Part shown: one piece after another, positions 49,839 through 60,300 of the stretch
How the letters are laid out: the number at the start of each line of letters is the position of its first letter
How positions within the stretch are numbered: position 1 is the stretch's first letter
From: Gyromitra esculenta
Lineage: Eukaryota; Ascomycota; Pezizomycetes; Pezizales; Discinaceae
DNA length: 64,000 bases
NCBI GenBank assembly: GCA_038503075.1
Contig: JBCAML010000003.1
Location: 1,798,001-1,862,000, forward strand
Direction: 5' to 3'
Notes under the pieces: model-generated
Told to the model about the DNA's origin: nothing
Databases searched by the model: none
What the model saw: only the letters and a program-made list of their open reading frames with translations
Made by a program: the position numbers and the translations under genes

Positions 49839-51944
49839 ATGTCCTTCTTTCCCTATGTTCGCACTCCACTCTCTTCTGGGCCAAATAGATCAGTAGTTTT
49901 CCCCCCGCTCAGCATTCCCACGTTTCCTCGTCCTGTTTCCAATCAATCCACCTCAACCACATCCTCTAGGTCTCCTGGCACACCCTCCAGGATCTCAGCC
50001 GCATACTCTCGGATATCTAGTGCATCAACCAGGGTCCCCAGCTCTCCATCTGGAACATCTTTCACTCATTCTGGCAGGGCCTCCATCTCTTCCTCCTGTT
50101 ATTCTTCCATCGCATATCGCTTAGAAATCGTCTCATTCGCTTCTTTCCCTACACCCTCCTCTCCTTACTTCTCGTTGTCCCTGCGTGTTCAGAATCACCC
50201 TACTAAAACACAAGATGCAATTTTCTACTACTCAGAAGCCACCGCACGCTTCTATTCGCCCATTTTGGCCGCAGATACCACTACACTTTCCTCTCCTGTT
50301 CAGCCCACCTTCAATAATATGGGCTACATCCCGGGGCAACACGATATGATCAAAAACGTCCTCTTTAAGGCTCCGCAGTACATTTTTCGAGATTCTAATT
50401 TTGGCAATCCGTGGTACATTCTCGAGATCCGCGAGACACAACTTGGCGAACCTCATTTTAATTTGGTTGCGAGGTACTCCTACCAATTGCTTATCTCAGG
50501 CTTGAAAGAAACCTCCCAATTGTATCTCCGCAAATCTGATGGACAAAAGAGACACTATCTTTATGAACGTTTCGATCTGACCTACATAGATAAACTGGGA
50601 AGGTTGGCCTGCACGGGTTATCTTGGAGAAGAAGACGGTGTTGAAGTTACCCCAAAGCTCGTATTCGTTAAAACTTTGGACTTGGAAGCCGGTCCAGAAA
50701 AGAACGGAGAGCCCGCGGTTGATAGGATGGAGCAGGCAAACGGTATATATGAGGAAATCAACTTATTAAATACTCTACCGATGCATCCTAATCTCACGCC
50801 AGCACCAATAGGATACATCACTTTAGGAAGTGAAGAAGGAGTGCAGATGCAAGGAAGAAAAATTATAGGCTATGTGAATCGTTACTACGAAAACGGGCGT
50901 CTGAGTGACTATCTTTTTCTTTCAGGAGGATCTGATAATCAGCGAATTCCTAGGCCGATCACAATCCTCCAGAAAGCGAAATGGGCTCTGCAAATTACAA
51001 GCGTCATGTTACATATCCACCAAAAGGCGGGAATTTCTATGGGTGACGGTGGCCGTGGATTCGGATTGGAAAGATTTATGGTAGACGAGTATATGCAACT
51101 CCATCTTGGTGGGTTTAGTGCTGGTGAGAAGGTTACTAGGACTTCATGGAGGGTGCCGCCCGAGGCACGTGTTAGAGGTGAGTGGGGAGTCGAAGAGATA
51201 ATTAACAACAGAGACAACTGCAATCTAAGGAAGCTAGTGTGGACTTGCAGTCATTACGTTCGTTTAAGATGGGAGCAGGATAACCTAGGAACTATGGATG
51301 ATATAGATCATTTTCTCACGCCTCTACCTTCTCCTATTACGAGTCATGGTAACAGAGACGACAATAATATCAATAAGATCGGTGGTGGTAACAGCATAAG
51401 CAGCAACAGCACCATTGGTAGAGTCAACGCAAAGAACGATTTTAGTGCCGGGGACGGTGGGAGCTACCACACTAACAAGGGCAGCAACGCAACTGAAGCG
51501 ATTGGTCAATTTGAATTAGGAGATGTTCATACGGCCTATTCCATGGAAGAGAAGGTGGAGCAGAAGGTGGAAAAAGAAATTACAGAACAACGGAAGGAGG
51601 ATGAATTCAATCAGAAGAAGTGGATTGCTATAAATGACAAAAACTGGTCTGCTTTCGAGGAGTGGCGCCACATCCCTAAAGCTACCGAAATAGTCGAAAC
51701 ATATTCCCTCGGCGTGATGCTTTGGCTTTTATTCGAGCAGATTCAACCTGATAACTTCTCTAATAGGGACGAAGATCCCATTATTACTTGGTCGGCGGGC
51801 AGCAAGATCCCTGGCGAGTGGAGAGCAGTAGTAGAGGCGTGTGTAGAGAAGGATCCCACAAATAGGATTGGGATGGAGGAAGTATTAGGGTGCTTTGTGG
51901 GCGAGGTGGGGAGGCGATGGGATGGGGGTTGGCTGATGGGATAG
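49839..51944 (+). CDS. Protein-kinase-fold protein, probable pseudokinase
   Basis: A single-exon frame of 701 codons. Residues ~20-100 are Ser/Thr/Pro-rich and likely disordered. A kinase-like fold follows: a beta-3 lysine candidate (K278 in LVFVKTLDL), a helix-C-like segment (IYEEINLLNTLPMHPNL), a hinge-like region (GYVNRYYENGRLSDYLFL), and an active-site loop where the usual H-R/G-D is M-G-D (residues 401-403) without the downstream Lys and Asn. At the DFG position the sequence is G-G-F-S (424-427), so the metal-binding Asp is missing. An Asn/Ser/Gly-rich insert (about residues 500-565) precedes a C-lobe end (YSLGVMLWLLFEQI; EKDPTNRIGMEEVLG). Loss of the catalytic and magnesium ligands points to a scaffold or regulator rather than an active enzyme. 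Substrate and pathway are unknown. The fold call rests on motif order, not a profile search. Confidence 0.78.
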   Translation: MSFFPYVRTPLSSGPNRSVVFPPLSIPTFPRPVSNQSTSTTSSRSPGTPSRISAAYSRISSASTRVPSSPSGTSFTHSGRASISSSCYSSIAYRLEIVSFASFPTPSSPYFSLSLRVQNHPTKTQDAIFYYSEATARFYSPILAADTTTLSSPVQPTFNNMGYIPGQHDMIKNVLFKAPQYIFRDSNFGNPWYILEIRETQLGEPHFNLVARYSYQLLISGLKETSQLYLRKSDGQKRHYLYERFDLTYIDKLGRLACTGYLGEEDGVEVTPKLVFVKTLDLEAGPEKNGEPAVDRMEQANGIYEEINLLNTLPMHPNLTPAPIGYITLGSEEGVQMQGRKIIGYVNRYYENGRLSDYLFLSGGSDNQRIPRPITILQKAKWALQITSVMLHIHQKAGISMGDGGRGFGLERFMVDEYMQLHLGGFSAGEKVTRTSWRVPPEARVRGEWGVEEIINNRDNCNLRKLVWTCSHYVRLRWEQDNLGTMDDIDHFLTPLPSPITSHGNRDDNNINKIGGGNSISSNSTIGRVNAKNDFSAGDGGSYHTNKGSNATEAIGQFELGDVHTAYSMEEKVEQKVEKEITEQRKEDEFNQKKWIAINDKNWSAFEEWRHIPKATEIVETYSLGVMLWLLFEQIQPDNFSNRDEDPIITWSAGSKIPGEWRAVVEACVEKDPTNRIGMEEVLGCFVGEVGRRWDGGWLMG

Positions 51945-52511
51945 AAGAACAGAGAAGTAGTTAGTTACGTGTCTGCTAAAAAATGGGGAGAGAATGTGGA
52001 TAGGGACGAGGCCTTAAAATTTGGGCGGGCGGGGGCCTGTGATGGGTATAGATTGTCTGTTTACCGTCTCATGAAGTTAATCGCCTACCTAGTTTACACA
52101 TGATTTATGTAACAAGCGGTGATGCGGCGAATTTTTTAGGAGCTGGATATCTTTAAGATCTCTGTTTTCTTACGAGTACGTATAAGAACTAATATCACCT
52201 TTTATTGGTTTACAAATTGACTTTCTGCTCGTCTTAGTAGGATATACCCTATTCGCTTTAGGCTTCAGCTGCAGATATAAATTACTCCCTTTACATAGCT
52301 TTCGTTGTTAACGCTGGAATAGAATATGTTACGAAAGTAGTCTAAATTCCTCCAAATTCTTAAGGAGATATAGAGTGGAGTTGCGAGTGGCTTTAAGTAC
52401 TCGAAGCCCGTTATTATAGCTATGTCAAATAGTGTATGGGGACTCCCTTTTTTTTTTTTTTGAAACCTGTGGTATATATATAAAGTACTTGCGTGTAGGG
52501 TGATAAGAAAT
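51945..52511. other. Convergent intergenic region
   Basis: The 3' flanks of two convergent genes. AT-rich, with a T-run at about 52449-52461 followed by a short TA repeat. No gene seen. Confidence 0.5.
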
Positions 52512-53425
52512 TTAAAGGTTTAGAACTTTAGCAACAATACCCGCAGCAACTGACATATCTCTTACAATTTTCATGATCTGTTGCCAGTCTCTCTCATCTG
52601 GAGTGTCAACCACATATGTATTACCCCCTATCTGAGCCTCGAAACTCTCGATACCTTGGTCATGGCCCAAACTAAATTTGCTATGAACTTCTCCGAGAAA
52701 TGACTGCAAGGAAGTTTTATCGTTGGTATAGAGAAATTTGACTTTGTTGGAACCAGAGAGACGGGTCTGGAAGACATACTCCGTGTTTGACGGTTTGTCG
52801 AAAATGGTTGCGTAATAAGTTGGGGATGTGATATCGCCGAATAGAGGATCTTTCTTCTCGTTTGGTGTGCCCTGTTCCTCCTTTATAGTCGCTTTGGTTA
52901 TCCTACTTCCTTCTTTGGCGTTGGCGTACCCCATGATTTCCCTTGAATTTTGTTGTATTCGAAAGCCCTCTTGAAAGTCCACGACCTTTGGCGTCGCTGC
53001 CGCTGGCGGGTCCTCTCTCCGCAAGTCGAGATTGGTTGATCGGCTGTTTGATGTTCTCTCTCTGCTCGCCGCTAGTAAGACGAGCAACCTCATAAATGCA
53101 CGTACGCTGCGGTAGTAATCAGTAAACGCTCTCTCTAGGTGAACTAAAGTGCTTACGCTGTCCTGTCGATCACGAAATCCCATTTCTTACCCATACTAGC
53201 TCCAAAAAAGCGCTCACAGATACCACCATCGATGAAATCATCGAGCCAAGTTTCCCAACGATTGCTATGTTTTGGGTCTTCTAAGACGACCGAGTTGATA
53301 GGATCACGCACTGCCTCTTTCACCTCGTTCATAAGGAGGATCCATTCGGCTTGAGGAAGATTGCAATCGGTATGAAGACCCTTGTAAGAGCGACCGTGTC
53401 TGTGCTCCCGGCGCCGGATGGACAT
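52512..53425 (-). CDS. Hypothetical fungal protein, two exons
   Basis: Two exons, 53425-53157 and 53106-52512, joined by a 50-nt intron (GTAAGC donor, CGCAG acceptor), give 287 residues in one frame. The N-terminal part is basic then Trp-rich (W-x-x-W-L-D-D-F), with several conserved-looking aromatic residues (GICERFF, KKWDFV). A Ser/Lys/Glu-rich linker (about 105-150) follows. The C-terminal ~110 residues look globular: TYYATIFDKPSNTEYVF, then a helix and a short beta-rich end. No signal peptide or membrane segment is visible. I do not recognise the family. The start is the first ATG, with A at -3; upstream is T/C-rich on the coding strand. An unspliced reading from the internal ATG at 53183 would lose the N-terminal domain. 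Confidence 0.65.
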
Positions 53426-54910
53426 TTTCTGGAGTTGAAAGGAAGAAGAGAAAGAACAAGTAACACTGTGTGGAGGTGTTCAGAAGGAAGTAGAGGTGCA
53501 TGTAGCGTTGGGTTTTGGGCAGCCCTGCTTGGCACTACTTGGGTGTTATCACAACTTGTCACTCGCAGCAGGCTTGAGTGTTAGCAATTCCTCGATCAAT
53601 ATTTAGTATTTCGCGGTTTTAGCAACCACTCAAAAAATTCCGCCCGTTTTTGAGGCCTAAAAATTTATGGCACTTACTTTGGCTTGGATCCATCGAATAA
53701 ACTAGCCTCACGATTTGTAGCTTGCCCACTGTAGAAAAAAAATTATCAGGATCACAAACTTCCAAAAAAATATGCATTCCAAAAGCCCCAGAAAGCTTAA
53801 AGAGCTTATTTTGTGAGCATTCTTGCCCAAGTAATTGGACTAGATCGCTGTTGTAGATTTGTTGGGTCCTATAGGGAGGACTCGTGGAAGAGACATATAT
53901 ATAGAAGCAAATCTACAAAGTTGTTGGTGTTTGACCCTTGCACAGTTGCGTCCAACAAGTCCCTGCGGTTTTTAAAGTACCACAACACAACAAATGATGT
54001 CAGACCACTCCCTCTAAAAGGGCAAAAAAATACACCTTGCTTTAAAAACACAATAGAGACTTTGCGCAAATAGATCCAGCTCCGATTTCTAGCAATTTAA
54101 TTGGTGCAGATCAGCTTCTGGTTGGTCAAAAACCAGGGCTGGCTCAAAAGCGCAAAGTCTCTAATAGAGAAGATAGCCCCATCATACTATTGAGTTTTAT
54201 TGTTGCACAAGAGGAGGAGATTGTAATAGCTTGTTTTTAGTTGAATTCCATGTTGTTTCATCGCGTTGTAGCACCCCAAAAACCGCAGGGCCTTGTTGGA
54301 CGCAACTGTACTTGTCTTCCAGGACAAGAACCCGGAAACAGGGATGTGTGGCTTTAATGCCAATAGCATCGGGCATGGTTGCTTAGAATACAAAACCATC
54401 ATGTTTCCAGGTTCTTTTCCTGGAAGACAACTATACAACCACGTCCCAAAAGCCTCTGCACCCCAACAACCTGAAAGCACAGTAAAAAGTCACCAAACCA
54501 AACTGTAAGAGGGTAATTAAAAAGGGGGATATACATATAATTATTAGCATACTGGGCATATGTAATATAGTGATTAGATAATCCCCTTCTAGCAAAACCA
54601 TATGGCTAAGTTATTTTAAAAGCGACTTAGCCACACAGGTAAATACCGGGAAACACTTACCTTAGCGACTCATAGGTCTTACTACGTGTAGATCTAAGAA
54701 ATTCCCCTCACAGGAGGAATACTTTCTCTTCCCGGCCACGCTTACCCGGTCCTAACCCTATTTTCTTGTTAATAGTGCACGTGTTGTTGCATGTATCGTC
54801 TTCGTAGCCAAGCCAACAAACCGCGTCCACATGTAACCAGTAGCCTCAACCCCGCTAATATATAGTAGCCCTACAGCACCTTGATCTATTTTCTGTACCA
54901 TTGAATCATC
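53426..54910. other. Divergent intergenic region with repeat insertion
   Basis: About 1.5 kb between the hypothetical minus-strand gene and the sirtuin gene. Its centre is taken up by the composite inverted repeat annotated separately. The last ~350 bp (54560-54910) should hold the sirtuin promoter; a TATATA-like stretch lies at about 54858-54864, some 50 bp before the ATG. Open frames inside the repeat do not resemble a known transposase. Confidence 0.45.
53943..54445. repeat. Composite inverted repeat (foldback-like)
   Basis: The block at 53943-53973 (starts CAGTTGCGTCCAACAAG) is matched in reverse complement at 54278-54308 with one difference over 31 bp. Nested inside, AGAGACTTTGCGC (54055-54067) pairs perfectly with 54150-54162. 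A further reverse-complement pair, GGTTCTTGTCCTGGAAGACA-like, joins 54309-54333 to 54410-54433, and the homology appears to run on to about 54460. So one unit is present three times, in alternating orientation. I see no flanking target duplication and no recognised transposase. It is probably a foldback element or nested partial insertions. Confidence 0.65.
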
Positions 54911-56187
54911 ATGCCGCCTTCAACCGACATTGCTTCATTCCACGCTTACCTCTCTTCAGCGCGTCATATCCTTGCTGTATGCGGTGCAGGTCTTTCGGCG
55001 TCGTCGGGACTGCCTACATTCCGTGGCGCTGGTGGTATGTGGAGGAGCTACGACGCTATTAGTCTCGCGACGCCAGAGGCCTTCAATCGGGACCCAGGGC
55101 TGGTATGGCAGGTAAGGAGATTGATGAGACCTAAGTGATTGAGTTGTATTTTATGGTGTTGGAAAAATTAGTTCTACTCCATGCGCCGACATATGGCGCT
55201 GGGAGTGAAGCCAAACAGTGCACATTATGCATTAGCAGAAATGGCGAAGAAGCATCGGGATTTTTTGACTCTGACACAAAACGTTGATGGTATGCATATA
55301 CACTGTGAAACGGCCTGGGTATATAAGAGAGGGAGGGAGGCCAACATAAATACTTATCATACTGTCCCAATAGGGCTTTCCGTAAGAGCGAACCATCCGA
55401 GCGAAACCATCCGCTATCTTCATGGCTCTTTATTTGAAATAAAGTGTTCCGGATTCTCATGCGACCACAAGGAGGAAAACTTTTCAGATCCAGTCGTGCC
55501 TGCACTCGCGGTGCCTTTGGCTAAAAAATCAATTGAACAGAAAGCACCAGGGCCAACCGCGGGCGAAGTGGGGTCTGCAGGGCCAACAGGGGAAATCCCG
55601 ACAAACAAAACGCTGGAATACGACGAAGAATCAGAACTCCCAACGCTGAAGATTTCGGACCTGCCTATGTGTCCAAAATGTATGTTATTTCTCCCCAGTA
55701 GAATTTCTAATACAGTTACTAAATGGGACTGTATAGGTAAAACCGGCATTTTACGGCCAGGGGTTGTATGGTTTGGAGAGACGCTGGATGGTGATATGAT
55801 GAACAATATTGAAGAATGGCTTAATGAACCAGTCGATCTTTGTCTTGTTATTGGGACAAGTGGGACAGTATATTCGGCTGCAGGGTAAAACTCCTTTTCA
55901 TCAATGACTCTTTATGATGGCTAACAGAAGCACGTGGGAAATAAATAGATATGCCGAGAGAGTCAAAATGCTTGGAGGTGCAGTTGCGGTAGTGGATCTT
56001 GATGTCGGTGCAGGTCGTTTGAAGAGCAATTTGTTTGATTGGGTATTTGAAGGAGACGCTGCTAAGGTATGACCCTTTTAGTAGTCGTATTTCTACTCCC
56101 CGGCGCAGATTAGTGACTTGAATTTGCTATTAGCTCCTCCCGGAGCTTCTCAAGCCGATCATTGGAGAGATTCAAATACCACTATAA
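54911..56187 (+). CDS. Class III (SIRT5-like) sirtuin, NAD-dependent protein deacylase
   Basis: Sirtuins remove acyl groups from lysine using NAD+. Six exons: 54911-55111, 55172-55289, 55374-55679, 55737-55884, 55949-56066 and 56134-56187 (314 residues, every phase consistent). The NAD-binding motif is [22 protein letters not shown] follows across the second intron; the catalytic histidine is H122 in LHGSLF. Zinc ligands are C130/C135 and C206/C209, the last created by splicing of the third intron. [10 protein letters not shown] and [13 protein letters not shown] complete the fold. A Y-x-x-R pair (Y69, R72 in FYSMRR) matches the pocket that in SIRT5 recognises succinyl, malonyl and glutaryl groups, so this may be a de-acidic-acylase rather than a deacetylase. 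No clear mitochondrial presequence is visible. A Pro/Gly/Ala-rich insert lies between the two Cys pairs. Introns are 57-84 nt. Confidence 0.93.
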
Positions 56188-57324
56188 GATATTCTTTTCT
56201 CGGGCGATAGGAGATCGGAGTACGATGTACCGGCCGAGAGAATATTTTTTACACCGTCTGCTAATTACGAAGCTTAAGAATAATAAACATATCTATGAAA
56301 AAAGTAACCTCTCACACAATTGGGCGAAGTGTGTGATATCTAGAGTAGGATGATTTATTCAGTTAAGACTGACGGCGAGGCATGAAACGCGTTGTCTGCA
56401 GAAAGCCTAGCTTATCCTCTGGTTCAAATCCCTGGGTAATGATCTAGGGATTTTTTTTTATACAGCCGAGGTTTCGCACGATTGATCGTGATGTTAGGTC
56501 CTATGTTGGCGCCTTATGGGCGCAGAGAGTTTATCATTCTTGGACTGTAAGAAGCCTTGCATGTTGATAGACCTGAAGCACAAACCGGGGGCTTCAAGTG
56601 AGTGCCAACTGGCTATAGCTACATGTACTTGGGTTGTGTGCGGTTGTATTGAACATCGATAGGTGATGTTATGTGTACTAGTAGTATGTACTAGGGGTTG
56701 TGATTAGAGTAGAGTCATTAGACTGCCCTGTTAGGTATGTGGGATTTGTTTCGGCCTTGGCGGCGATTGTTTGCGTCCACAGAGCTGTACCAGAAACGTA
56801 TCGGCCGAGAGGATGCCTTTGTTGCGAAGCTTAGGAATAACCCGATGACGCAAGTAAATGCCTGTTTCTTGTTAGCTGTACTAGCACAAGACCGGACAGC
56901 GCTCTACCGAAGCACGGGAAGTTTATTGTCCGGCCCATCTCATCACGGACAAGGGTCTGCCTTAAACCGCATTGGCCGTGGTACCGATCTGGAATCTAGG
57001 GATTTCGAGTGCCCATCGCTATCAACACACCACCCAGTTGCAGCCATTCAGAAACCATGACGTTTACATCTCTTGATCCACAACGAAAGGTTGATGTCCA
57101 TTGCCAATTACATATAGAGGGACTGGCATCAGCGGTACGAATCCGGGCTAGAGACCTTCCGACGGCTTAATATTGCCAGGGTAAGACATGCCTTGGGTTG
57201 TGCATGTAGAATAGCTCTTTTAAGCCTTGTGATAGTGATATAGTAAAGGCCCTCTCGCTCCTCAGCGGTTGGGTTTTCATCCTATAATTATAATTTAATT
57301 TCGTTTCATCTTAGGAAGCACAAC
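56188..57324. other. Intergenic between sirtuin and ABC transporter genes
   Basis: Holds the sirtuin 3' flank, two decayed related fragments (annotated separately) and the ABC transporter promoter and leader. A GGTTCAAATCC string at 56421 looks like a tRNA B box, but no cloverleaf can be built around it. Confidence 0.45.
56217..56845 (+). pseudogene. Two diverged copies of a decayed coding fragment
   Basis: Segments at about 56225-56285 and 56785-56842 align: both have a GTACC start, CGGCCGAGAG and a GCGAAGCTTAGGAATAA-type end. In frame they read R-P-R-E-Y-F...T-K-L-K-N-N and R-I-G-R-E-D-A-F-V-A-K-L-R-N-N, so similarity holds at protein level. The first copy differs from the second by G-to-A changes (GCG/ACG, AGG/AAG), as expected from repeat-induced point mutation, and has a small insertion. 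Neither copy sits in a complete gene. The source gene or element is not recognised. Confidence 0.4.
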
Positions 57325-60300
57325 ATGGCTGCTATTCCTACTCCAAGGGGAATTCCAGGCCGATGGCCATCAACTCCTGGTGATTCTTCACAAAGAAATT
57401 ATCCATTCCCAGAAGCAGCAACACTCGCAGCACATTCGGATCTGGAGGCTGGGCTGCTTCCAACTACACTGAACCAAAATAATCGACGAATCTCAAACCA
57501 GACAAGTTCAAACGAGACTATAGTGAACGATGACTCCGAGAAAGAAATTCTCAATTCTCACCTAAATGCCACTGCTTCTTCTAGTGCGTCTAGCAGCGCT
57601 CACGAGCTTACCAACATAACCACTCACCCGATTCGACCAGCGCCTACCTCTGGAGAGCCTTCTCATAGGGCGCCGGTGACTGGTGAAGACGACCTCATCC
57701 GAATCCTCTCACGACGAAGAACCAATGCATCATCAACCCACGAGGAGCAACAGGAGAATAAAGCAGAGATAGAGCAATTGCTCTCATCCATCTTTGGAAA
57801 TACTCGGCAAAACGGCTCTCAGGAAGAAAAGACTCGTCATCTGGGTGTTGTTTTCAAGAACTTGACTGTGAAGGGACAAGGACTCGGTGCCAGCATTCAG
57901 CCAACCAATGGAGACTTCTTTTTAGGCCCTCTTAGAGCCATTCGAGGGCTTTTTTCAAGGAGTCCTAAATCGGGTATTGGAAAGCCAGCTATCAGAACGC
58001 TACTGAATAATTTCACCGGATGCGTCAGACCCGGTGAAATGTTGCTTGTGTTGGGGAGGCCAGGTTCTGGTGAGAATAAATTTGTTTTAAACTTTAGATT
58101 AAATGTAACTCGAACTGTGAGCTGATGAGAACCTAGGTTGCTCAACCTTCTTGAAAGTCATTGGTAATCAGAGGAATGGATATGAGGAGATTTCGGGTGA
58201 TGTGCTGTATGGAGGAGTTGATAGCAAGATAATGGCGAAAAATTTTCGCGGAGAGGTTTGTACTCTAATATCACAATCTTGTTTAAGTAGGTCAATTTCT
58301 AACGGATATACCATAGGTTCTATATAACCCCGAAGAAGGTAATCTCAAGAAGTATTGCCGGATAAGTTCTTAAGACTAATGCTTATATTTCTAGATTTGC
58401 ACTATGCAACCTTGACCGTCAAGGATACTCTCAGATTCGCACTTGAAACCCGCACCCCAGATAAAAGCTCCCGACGGGAAGGAGAATCTCGGAAAGACTA
58501 CGTTGCCGAATTCCTTCGTGTCGTCAGCAAACTCTTTTGGATTGAGCATACTCTTGGTACCAAAGTTGGCAACGAACTTGTCCGTGGTGTTTCCGGGGGC
58601 GAGAAGAAGCGAGTCTCCATCGCAGAGGCAATGGTCACCAAGGCTTCGTGCCAGTGCTGGGACAATTCTACTAAGGGCTTAGACGCTAGCACTGCAATTG
58701 AATATGTGGAATCACTTCGTACCTTAAGCAATATGGCCGACATCTCCACACTCGTTGCTTTATATCAGGCGGGGGAGAGCTTATATAACCTTTTTGATAA
58801 GGTTATCCTTATCGATGAAGGAAAATGCGCTTATTTTGGTCCAACAGAAAACGCGAAAGGTTATTTTGAGAGTCTGGGGTTTGTTTGTCCTCCGCGCTGG
58901 ACAACTGCCGACTTTTTGACTTCTGTTACCGATAAACATGAGCGCCAAGTCAAGGAAGGGTGGGAAGACCGAGTCCCGCGAACACCGGAAGAACTCGAGG
59001 CCGCATACGCCGCATCAGATATTGCAACAAGCGTTAAGAGTGATATCAGTGACTTTGAAAGCACACTCGAACAACAAAACGCGGACAGGAACAGGGAAAT
59101 GACTAAAGAAACGGCAACAAAAAATTATACGATCTCGTTTCCTAAGCAGGTCATTGCTTGCACTAAGAGACAGGTTAAGGTGATGAGGGGAGATCTATTG
59201 AGCTTGGGAGGGAAATGGGGCGGTATTTTGTTTCAGAGTTTGATTGTTGGGTCTCTATTCTATAATCTACAACCAGCTGCAGTGGGCGTATTTCCTCGGG
59301 GTGGTATTTTGGTTTGTTTTGACTTCTCAGCGATGATAGTACTGGGCACTGGCTAATTTTGAGGACAGTTTTTTACGTTATTGTTCAATGCATTGCTGGC
59401 ATTGGCAGAGCTTACAGCGGCCTTCTCTTCCATACCAATTTTAATGAAACATAAGAGCTTGTATGACCTTGTTGAACTTCATACTAGAAAAAAAATGCTT
59501 ACATTTTTTTGCAGCTCGTTTTATCGACCATCCGCATATGCGATAGCATTAGTCGTTGTCGACATACCTCTCTGTTTTGTACAAGTGTTTATCTGGAATA
59601 TTGTAATTTATTTCATGTCGAGTATGAAAACGCATCTGAAGCCGCCAAGATCTGTATCGAAACTGACACTGGGTGTGCAGATCTGCAACGCACTGCTTCG
59701 CAGTTCTTCATTAGCTTGCTTATTATATTCTTCATCACCTTGACAATGTACTCGTTTTTCCGGATGCTTGGGGCTTTTTCGTCCAGTTTGGATGTAGCTA
59801 CTAGGATTACTGGGGTTTCGATCCAGGCATTGGTTGTCTATACGGGTAAGATGCAGCCCCCCAAACTCTATTCTGTCACATGCTCATTGAATTCGTCGCA
59901 GGCTATCTAATTCCACCGTCGTCGATGCATCCCTGGTTTTCGTGGATCAGATGGATCAACCCAATTCAATACGGATTTGAGGCACTTATGGCGAACGAGT
60001 TTTACAATCTCGAAATCGAATGTGTGCCGCCATATCTCGTCCCAGTTGGCCCTGGAGTCGAACCCCGATATCAATCTTGTCTACTCCAAGGTAGCAAGCC
60101 TGGATCCACAGTTGTGAAGGGTTCAGATTACATCAAAACCCAATTCACATACACGCGGTCACATTTGTGGAGAAATGTGGGCTTTATCATCGCATTTTGG
60201 CTTTTTTTTGTGGTTATGACGGCAGTTGGACTGGAATTGAAAAAGCCAAATAAAGGTGGAGCATCAGTTACTATTTTTAAGAGAGGGAAGGCTCCTGAGC

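Noticed and set aside
54187..54480. 97-codon minus-strand frame inside the composite repeat, considered as a transposase
   Set aside because: No transposase motif; the frame is made of the repeated unit in both orientations.
56360..56465. Possible tRNA gene (GGTTCAAATCC B-box-like string followed by a T-run)
   Set aside because: The T-arm does not pair around the loop and no matching acceptor stem or A box lies at the right distance; probably chance or a decayed relic.
58081..58136. Apparent frameshift or truncation of the ABC transporter after Walker A
   Set aside because: It is an ordinary intron (GTGAGA...CCTAG); splicing restores GSGCST in frame.
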